From the NCBI GenBank assembly GCA_947259875.1, contig CAMYNX010000063.1:1-32451 (forward strand): a DNA stretch of 32,451 nt. The letters are read 5' to 3'. The stretch comes from an uncultured Gammaproteobacteria bacterium (lineage in GTDB: Bacteria; Pseudomonadota; Gammaproteobacteria; Arenicellales; JAANXG01). The notes beneath the pieces are model-generated. The model ran no database searches and was not told the origin of the DNA. It saw only the letters and a list, made by a program, of their open reading frames with translations. Within the stretch, counting starts at the first letter, position 1, and each line of letters begins with the position of its first letter. Positions 27,434 through 32,451 of the stretch are shown here, piece after piece. A program made the position numbers and the translations under genes.

Positions 27434-28144
27434 ATGAACATGACGCTAGAGTTGTTTCGAACCGACGCGTATTTAAAGGAATGCAGTGCTCAAGTGACTA
27501 AAGTCGATGAGCACGGGATTTGCGTCGATCGCACGGTTTTCTACCCCATGGGTGGAGGTCAACCCGGTGATACCGGAGTTTTGATTCGTTCAGACGGCAG
27601 CGAGGTTGCAATCACCGATACACACAAAGATAGGGAAACTGGTGATCACCTGCATGTTCTGGGACCGGACGCCCCAATAATGACAATCGGTGAGAACGTT
27701 GTTCTCGACATAGACTGGGAACGTCGTTACCGGTTGATGCGCATGCATAGCTGTATGCACGTGCTCTGCGCAGTCATAGATGCCCCGGTGACAGGGGGGT
27801 CCATTCGTGACGGTAGCGCACGCCTCGATTTCGATCTGCCAGAACCGCCCGATAAGATGGCCATCGAAAACCGCCTGAACGAGCTAATACAAGAGGATCA
27901 TCCGATGGAGCTGCAGTGGATTACGGATGAAGAGCTAGAGCGCAATCCCGAGTTGGTGCGTACCATGTCGGTGCAACCACCAAAGGGCAGCGGCCACGTG
28001 CGCCTGGTCAATTTCAAGGGTGTTGACCTGCAGCCCTGCGGTGGTACCCATGTCTCGTCTAGCGCCGAAATCGGTAACGTGCGTATCAGGAAAATAGAGA
28101 AAAAAGGCAAGCTCAACCGACGGGTAATCATCGAATTTGCTTAA
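27434..28144 (+). CDS. alaX: Alanyl-tRNA editing protein AlaX
   Basis: Free-standing editing domain that hydrolyses Ser-tRNA(Ala) (or Gly-tRNA). It has 236 residues from ATG 27434, the medium-length AlaX type, with a glycine-rich N-terminal part (DRTVFYPMGGGQPGDTG) and the zinc ligands in HSCMH (H105, H109) and CGGTH (C202, H206). In-frame GTG 27422 and ATG 27440 are alternatives; AGG at 27427 does not settle the choice. It stands as a single gene ahead of a terminator-like hairpin. Confidence 0.92.
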   Translation: MNMTLELFRTDAYLKECSAQVTKVDEHGICVDRTVFYPMGGGQPGDTGVLIRSDGSEVAITDTHKDRETGDHLHVLGPDAPIMTIGENVVLDIDWERRYRLMRMHSCMHVLCAVIDAPVTGGSIRDGSARLDFDLPEPPDKMAIENRLNELIQEDHPMELQWITDEELERNPELVRTMSVQPPKGSGHVRLVNFKGVDLQPCGGTHVSSSAEIGNVRIRKIEKKGKLNRRVIIEFA

Positions 28145-28175
28145 CTCGCCCTCGCCCCTGGCGGACAACGCAATA

Positions 28176-28219
28176 CCCAAAAAATCGCTCACACCGCGCC
28201 GGGGGTGTCCGTTTTTGGG
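28176..28219. terminator. Bidirectional terminator between alaX and the 31-residue ORF
   Basis: The outer stem CCCAAAAA / TTTTTGGG encloses an inner ACACC/GGTGT stem. It lies between two convergent genes and has A/T-rich arms usable on both strands. Confidence 0.55.
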
Positions 28220-28272
28220 CTTGCCGCTAATCCAATTCGCACGGCCGGTGCGTTAAGGGTAATACATCCTTA

Positions 28273-28368
28273 CTAATTCGTCAGGACATACAAAAATATA
28301 CCCACTAGAACCGCCAAAACGAAATACTTCTTCGGATCGGTCTCCGGTTTTAATCTCATTTGAGCCAT
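28273..28368 (-). CDS. 31-residue single-pass membrane microprotein
   Basis: A short ORF encoding MAQMRLKPETDPKKYFVLAV followed by LVGIFLYVLTN. The basic, hydrophilic N-terminus (KPETDPKK) is followed by one hydrophobic helix of about 15 residues running almost to the C-terminus. GAGGA lies about 8 bases upstream of the ATG, and the ORF has its own intergenic space with an inverted repeat upstream and a hairpin downstream. The layout matches small inner-membrane proteins that bind larger partners. The family is not recognised, and the partner is unknown. Confidence 0.65.
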   Translation of the reverse strand: MAQMRLKPETDPKKYFVLAVLVGIFLYVLTN

Positions 28369-28408
28369 TGCGCTTCCTCAGTTAGATGTAGTGGAAATTA
28401 GACACCGC

Positions 28409-28427
28409 TCTAAAATCTAATTTTAGA
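28409..28427. promoter_or_regulatory. Inverted repeat upstream of the microprotein, possible operator
   Basis: TCTAAAA-5-TTTTAGA lies 41-59 bases upstream of the microprotein ATG. Two further TTAGA units occur between it and the gene (near 28382 and 28398). The rest of the 28369-28644 gap contains no supportable gene. Confidence 0.4.
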
Positions 28428-28644
28428 CGGTCTTTTCGCATTTGCATGTCGCCACGCGGCGTTTATGCTGCACGGCAGCAAAATTTTCCATTCGTGGCCC
28501 CTCGTGGGGCGGAATTGCTCGGGATTGCGACACGGATGTCATCTATGCCTGGGCTGTTCGCGCAACCACAGTTGACAAGCGACTCGGGTGTCGGCGGCGC
28601 TAAGCGCGTGCCTGCGACGCCTGGTTACCTCGTAAACCCCCACA

Positions 28645-28953
28645 TTAATCAATGTCCTCCAGCTTTTGTTGTGCGCTGCGAATCTTGTCGTCGGCGGTTT
28701 GGCTGCGGTCGGTCCGGGTGCCGAAGCGTAAGGTGCTCGAAATGCGTGGCACACCGGATTCGTGCACGACTTCATGGCATCGCTTGATGGCCGCGAATAC
28801 CGTATCCCATTCTCCCTCTATATTGGTACCGTAGGCGTGGAGGCGCGGCTTCAGTCCTGCTTCCCGCAACACACGATGACAGTCCGCGACTTGCTTGGAC
28901 ACCGACACCCCAATTCCCATAGGAACCACACAAAGATCGGCAATCACTTTCAT
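28645..28953 (-). CDS. MTH1187-family thiamine-binding protein
   Basis: A 102-residue ferredoxin-like alpha/beta protein of the thiamine-binding family (PF01910). The start MKVIADLCVVPMGIGVSVSKQVADC, the central HAYGTNIEGEWDTVFAAIKRCHEVVHESGVPRI, and the ending STLRFGTRTDRSQTADDKI are typical. ATG 28953 has GAGAGG about 9 bases upstream and is preferred over the longer frame to 28992. Members bind thiamine or related pyrimidines, but their physiological role is not well defined. No thiamine biosynthesis gene or TPP riboswitch is visible near it. Confidence 0.88.
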   Translation of the reverse strand: MKVIADLCVVPMGIGVSVSKQVADCHRVLREAGLKPRLHAYGTNIEGEWDTVFAAIKRCHEVVHESGVPRISSTLRFGTRTDRSQTADDKIRSAQQKLEDID

Positions 28954-29232
28954 GGACTTCAACCTCTCGTTAAGAGAATTTTCGACGCTCAACAGACAGA
29001 TTATGAAAGAAAATCAAAGATCATAACAGTCGAACATGGTCGTGAAGTACGACAATGCGCCGGGTTGATTTTGGGGATGTTGAGCTATATAAGCCGAACG
29101 AGTTTTGCCGATCTTTGTCGTTGTTCGTCAACTTGTAAAGCTGAAATCGAATACGTGCACAATCGGTCGGGAATGTCCGATGCGAGCAGCAATTAAATGC
29201 CCACTAATGGGGCCTGGTCCCAAAAACTACAA

Positions 29233-29526
29233 TCATGCTTGGCGGGTTATGGTGACACCGCAGCGTAGACATTCGACCGTTTCAATACCACCTTCAGTAC
29301 CGAACCCAAACGTTTTGCTGATGACACGAAAATCATGATACCCCAGCCTGCAAAGGAGCCGAGCGAGCAGCGGTGGCAACTTTGGCGTAGTAGATGACAG
29401 TTTGTACTCCTCACGCGCAACCAATTGACTCGAACTACTGCGCGGCTGCAGCGTAAGCATCGTGGGTGTGCTCAACGTGACGCTGAACGAAAGTGCGCAG
29501 GTTACGTGCAAGCCACATGGAGTCAT
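29233..29526 (-). CDS. Small zinc-ribbon-like hypothetical protein
   Basis: The reading frame has 97 codons, but only its last 45 or so look protein-like: LLARLLCRLGYHDFRVIS, then VECLRCGVTITRQA. The C-x4-H and C-x2-C pairs separated by about 25 residues suggest one zinc-binding treble-clef or ribbon, as in small phage-type proteins. The start cannot be fixed: GAGGAG inside the frame has only a CTG at a usable distance, and the ATGs upstream have no ribosome-binding site. The N-terminal half may be non-coding. It may be a remnant in a decayed stretch. Confidence 0.4.
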   Translation of the reverse strand: MTPCGLHVTCALSFSVTLSTPTMLTLQPRSSSSQLVAREEYKLSSTTPKLPPLLARLLCRLGYHDFRVISKTFGFGTEGGIETVECLRCGVTITRQA

Positions 29527-30140
29527 TGAATCTTGTTCAAAACAATCAAAGAGTGAATGGAAATGTTGTGTGATCGTCGCATGTTACTCATAGGTCAATC
29601 CTTGTCGTTGGTGCTGAACACACTGCGCCGCGCTCGTTGCCGGCGGAATGGAACAAACGGGTCACCGTTTTCTACCGTTGGCCTATACCAGACGCCTGAC
29701 CATATTCGATGAGAGGGGAGTATAGACGAAGACTTAAACTATATATTTACGGGCGGTGTGCTTCTGCAGCCGCTCTTGTGAGCCAGCCTGATCATGGAAT
29801 ACTGACCACTATACGCCTGCCCTGGTGAAATAGGTACGGGTGACGGCTCAATAACGATTTGTCACAGTTTCTCGGCCACAGCACGCGTGAATGGTGCCAA
29901 CCCGGCCCGCATTACGAGGGACTCCTATGTCTGTAAACCGGCCAGCAAAATTGATCCAACTTACGGAGCATTCGGCGTCGAAATTTACCCTATGTATTTG
30001 CAGTCAATCTCTTACCAACCAATAGTGTATAGGAAGCCTCAGCGGGTCAGAGTTCGATGCCGATGGTGGGTCAACCTTAAATGCCTAATTACGAGCAGGA
30101 CAAACATTCGGGAGGCACGGCTTGTTCATTGCATATGTCC
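29527..30140. other. Poorly coding 614-base stretch
   Basis: No recognisable gene, tRNA or repeat. Short open frames exist on both strands but show no family motifs and no good ribosome-binding sites. On the - strand, near 29630-29720, a frame reads GVWYRPTVENGDPFVPFRR up to a stop, which could be the tail of a lost gene. Confidence 0.45.
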
Positions 30141-30989
30141 TTAAGTCGCGTTGGTGATCATGTGTTTGCGGCCTGCAGACAACAGAGTGTTCCACAGGCT
30201 CAACAAGTAGCCGTTGGGATCGGTGTTCTGCGTCAGTGACCGATAGAGCAGCACAGCGCCGCTGAACCCTTCGGTGTGCCACGTGGTGCCGGTCGGCAGA
30301 TCCAGACTCGGAAACACCTCCGGCAACGGATATGCGGTGACATAGAAATAAGGTTCGGAGATACCCTCATCGCCAAACGTGAATCCAAAGTTCATTTGCT
30401 TGTCCGCGTACTCTTCTTCTTCAGGATTTTGACCAGGAATTTTCTCGCCCGGCAGCCACAATATGGCCAGGTCAAAATGATGCGGCCAGAGTTGTATGGG
30501 ACTGGTTTCCTCTCGGATCCCCGCGCGAAACGACTCCATGGCCGCAGACACTGAACTCAGTGCACGGGCAAGATTGTAGGCGTGCTCAGCCGAGTAGCCG
30601 GCGAATACGTCTTCGCTATCGTTGTCATTGCTCTTTTCTGCAGCGAGCCGATCGTCGATGCCAGCAACGATCAGAAAATCTCGGATTCTTGCTGCGAGTT
30701 CCGCCGCGGGCTGTCCATGTATTTCTTCCGTCAATTGTTCGCCAATCGAGGTTTGCCCTTGCAAGAGACCCTCCCTTAGATTCAGTTCGAGTTCAAAGTC
30801 GATGCCGGCATGGATAACGTCGGTGGTTAGGCCGTTTAAGGACGGACGAAGACTGGCATGCCACCAATGTTTGCGCTTTGGGCGACAGGTGGTCATCCAA
30901 TCGCCGAGAACACGCGCATAGGCGTGCAGCGCCTCGCGTGTTGCGGCCAAAGACTGAGGATCCAAGTCGGGAAATTGCTGTGTTGTCAT
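30141..30989 (-). CDS. DUF5996 family protein
   Basis: 282 residues from ATG 30989. Family-like segments are REALHAYARVLGDWMT, KHWWHASLRPSLNGLTTDVI, EHAYNLARALSSVSAAMESFRAGIREETSPIQLWPHHFDLAILWLPG, EPYFYVTAYPLP and GTTWHTEGFSGAVLLY. The function of this family is not established; conserved Trp/His residues suggest a binding or enzymatic pocket. It starts 9 bases after the stop of the glutamate-synthase-like gene on the same strand, so the two form an operon. Confidence 0.8.
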   Translation of the reverse strand: MTTQQFPDLDPQSLAATREALHAYARVLGDWMTTCRPKRKHWWHASLRPSLNGLTTDVIHAGIDFELELNLREGLLQGQTSIGEQLTEEIHGQPAAELAARIRDFLIVAGIDDRLAAEKSNDNDSEDVFAGYSAEHAYNLARALSSVSAAMESFRAGIREETSPIQLWPHHFDLAILWLPGEKIPGQNPEEEEYADKQMNFGFTFGDEGISEPYFYVTAYPLPEVFPSLDLPTGTTWHTEGFSGAVLLYRSLTQNTDPNGYLLSLWNTLLSAGRKHMITNAT

Positions 30990-30997
30990 CGCGGCTC

Positions 30998-32449
30998 TCA
31001 ATAACGTGCCGATACGCCGCCGTAGGCGACGCCAGTCAGTTGTGCCATGTCGGCTTTGAACGTGGTCAGATCGTCAATTGCAAAATCACGCAGGTGGCGA
31101 TGGCCTGCGGCACGCGCCAGCACCGTCATCAATTCAACAGCGGCTAAAAAGAATCGCGCGAGCCGTTCAGCAGCGGCCTCGACGGGCAGTCGTGCTCGAA
31201 AATGCGGTTTTTGGGTAGCGATACCTACCGGGCAATTGTTGGTGTGACAGGTGCGCATGCCTAGACAGCCGATCGCTTGGATTGCCGCGTTGGACACCGC
31301 AATACCATCGGCGCCCAAGGCCATGGCTTTCGCAAAATCGGCCGGATGCCTTAAGCCGCCGGTGACAATCAGCGTCACGTCGGACGCATCGCACGTATCT
31401 AAGTGCCGCCGCGCTCGAGCTAAGGCTGGGACCGTGGGAACGGAGATGTTGTCTCTGAAAATCAGTGGCGCCGCGCCGGTGCCACCACCGCGGCCGTCCA
31501 GGATGATGTAGTCGACACCCACCTCGAGCGCCGCATCGATGTCTTTTTCAATGTGCTGAGCTGACAGCTTGAATCCCACGGGAATGCCGCCCGTCTTCTC
31601 ACGCACCTCGGCGGCAAACTCACGAAATTGACTCAAATCCGTCCATTCAGGGAAACGTGCGGGAGAAATGGCTGGCTGACCTTGTTGCAACTCGCGGACC
31701 TCAGCGATCTTGCCCTTCACTTTATCGCCGGGTAAATGGCCACCGGTGCCGGTTTTGGCGCCCTGGCCACCTTTGAAGTGAAACGCCTGGGTCTTTAGCA
31801 CTTTGTCCCACGTAAATCCGAAGCGGGCGGAGGCGAGTTCGTAGAAATACCTCGAGTTGGCAGCTTGTTCCTCAGGCAGCATGCCACCCTCGCCGGAACA
31901 AATGCCGGTTCCGGCAAGTTCCGCACCTTTGGCTAGGGCTACCTTGGCTTCCTCTGATAGCGCACCAAAACTCATGTCCGAAACAAACAGAGGTATCTGT
32001 AAAAGCAATGGCTGCTTTGCATTCGGTCCGACGACGAGATCCGTACCAACGGGTTCGTCATCAAGGAGTGGCAGCTTGTGTAATTGGCCGACGACAAACT
32101 GCAAGTCATCCCACTTAGGTAAGCTGTCGCGCGGCACCCCCATGGCGGCCGTGGGGCCGTGGTGCCCGACTTTGGTGAGTCCTTCATCAGCGAGCATGCG
32201 GATAAACTTAACGTACGGTTCATCCGCCGTTCCCGTCGGGTCCTGATAGGCTCCCTGATAAGCATCGCGCTTGTACGGCTGAGGATGCTTTCTCGCCCAG
32301 GCGGCGATCTCGTCTTCGTCAACGAAGACCTGACCATCCTGCGTCCAGGCATTGAACTTCGGCAGGGTCTCGCTGGTGTTGTATTCGCTGACGCCGGTAT
32401 CGAGGCGATAGTCCCAACCGTGTACGCCGCAGATTAGATTGTCGCCATC
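30998..32449 (-). CDS. Rieske [2Fe-2S] - FMN glutamate-synthase-domain fusion, 5' truncated by window
   Basis: About 483 residues are visible; the N-terminus lies beyond the window end. The visible part begins with the second half of a Rieske centre, LICGVHGWDYRLDTG, with the Cys/His pair in CGVHGW. A linker (TLPKFNAWTQDGQVFVDEDE) leads into a GltB-type FMN barrel: PLFVSDMSFGALSEEAKVAL, SGEGGM, KGGQGAKTGTGGHLPGDKV, DGRGGGTGAAP, VTGGLRHPADFAKAMALGAD and the 3Fe-4S motif CLGMRTCHTNNC. There is no amidotransferase domain. FMN-binding glutamate-synthase-like proteins of this size are common and of mostly unknown substrate; the Rieske domain suggests a built-in electron entry. DUF5996 follows in the same operon. 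Confidence 0.85.
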   Translation of the reverse strand, partial: DGDNLICGVHGWDYRLDTGVSEYNTSETLPKFNAWTQDGQVFVDEDEIAAWARKHPQPYKRDAYQGAYQDPTGTADEPYVKFIRMLADEGLTKVGHHGPTAAMGVPRDSLPKWDDLQFVVGQLHKLPLLDDEPVGTDLVVGPNAKQPLLLQIPLFVSDMSFGALSEEAKVALAKGAELAGTGICSGEGGMLPEEQAANSRYFYELASARFGFTWDKVLKTQAFHFKGGQGAKTGTGGHLPGDKVKGKIAEVRELQQGQPAISPARFPEWTDLSQFREFAAEVREKTGGIPVGFKLSAQHIEKDIDAALEVGVDYIILDGRGGGTGAAPLIFRDNISVPTVPALARARRHLDTCDASDVTLIVTGGLRHPADFAKAMALGADGIAVSNAAIQAIGCLGMRTCHTNNCPVGIATQKPHFRARLPVEAAAERLARFFLAAVELMTVLARAAGHRHLRDFAIDDLTTFKADMAQLTGVAYGGVSARY

Positions 32450-32451
32450 GA

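Noticed and set aside
30040-30075. AGAGTTCGATGCC resembling a tRNA T-arm
   Set aside because: The flanking bases do not form a 5-bp T-stem, and no acceptor, D or anticodon arms can be built around it.

Overview
The window looks like a chromosomal segment of a gammaproteobacterium. The basis is gene content and order: a yadG/yadH-type ABC transporter, ibaG, grxD, murA, a nearly complete his operon, tatABC, a cytochrome bc1 operon (petABC), sspAB, hslVU, a small heat-shock protein and argB. That order is typical of gammaproteobacteria that keep a bc1 complex (Chromatiales-like), but genus or species cannot be told from this sequence.

Positions 1-20962 are compact core genome, all on the + strand, with many overlapping starts and stops. 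Envelope and Fe-S genes (1-3557) lead into hisD-C-B-H-A-F-I-E (3839-10043), then tatABC (10088-11578), an exported DUF255 thioredoxin-fold protein (11712-13559), petABC (13917-16392), sspA/sspB (16398-17409), hslVU (17489-19325), hsp20 (19424-19870) and argB (20069-20962). hslVU and hsp20 are each preceded by a good match to a sigma-32 heat-shock promoter. Several core genes carry lesions. hslV has an in-frame TAA, with the rest of the protein intact behind it. petC has lost part of its 3' region, and its usual C-terminal membrane anchor is now encoded out of frame. hisG is absent from its usual place between murA and hisD.

Positions 20963-32451 are accessory and looser. They hold a strongly promoted small exported protein made of eleven tandem nonapeptides, a DUF374 acyltransferase and an lpxD-like gene on the - strand. 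The lpxD-like gene sits between two related MITE-like elements with 21-22 bp terminal inverted repeats; one repeat supplies its stop codon, and a TAG interrupts its probable original start. After these come an HTHLDH-type metallo-hydrolase, an SGNH hydrolase, a PilZ protein, AlaX, a 31-residue membrane microprotein, an MTH1187-type thiamine-binding protein, a poorly coding stretch of about 1.1 kb with one zinc-ribbon ORF, and a - strand pair made of a Rieske-glutamate-synthase fusion (truncated by the window end) and a DUF5996 protein.

The most unusual items are the nonapeptide-repeat protein, the paired inverted-repeat elements around lpxD, the Rieske/GltB-type fusion, and the cluster of broken core genes. 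No tRNA, rRNA or CRISPR array was seen.
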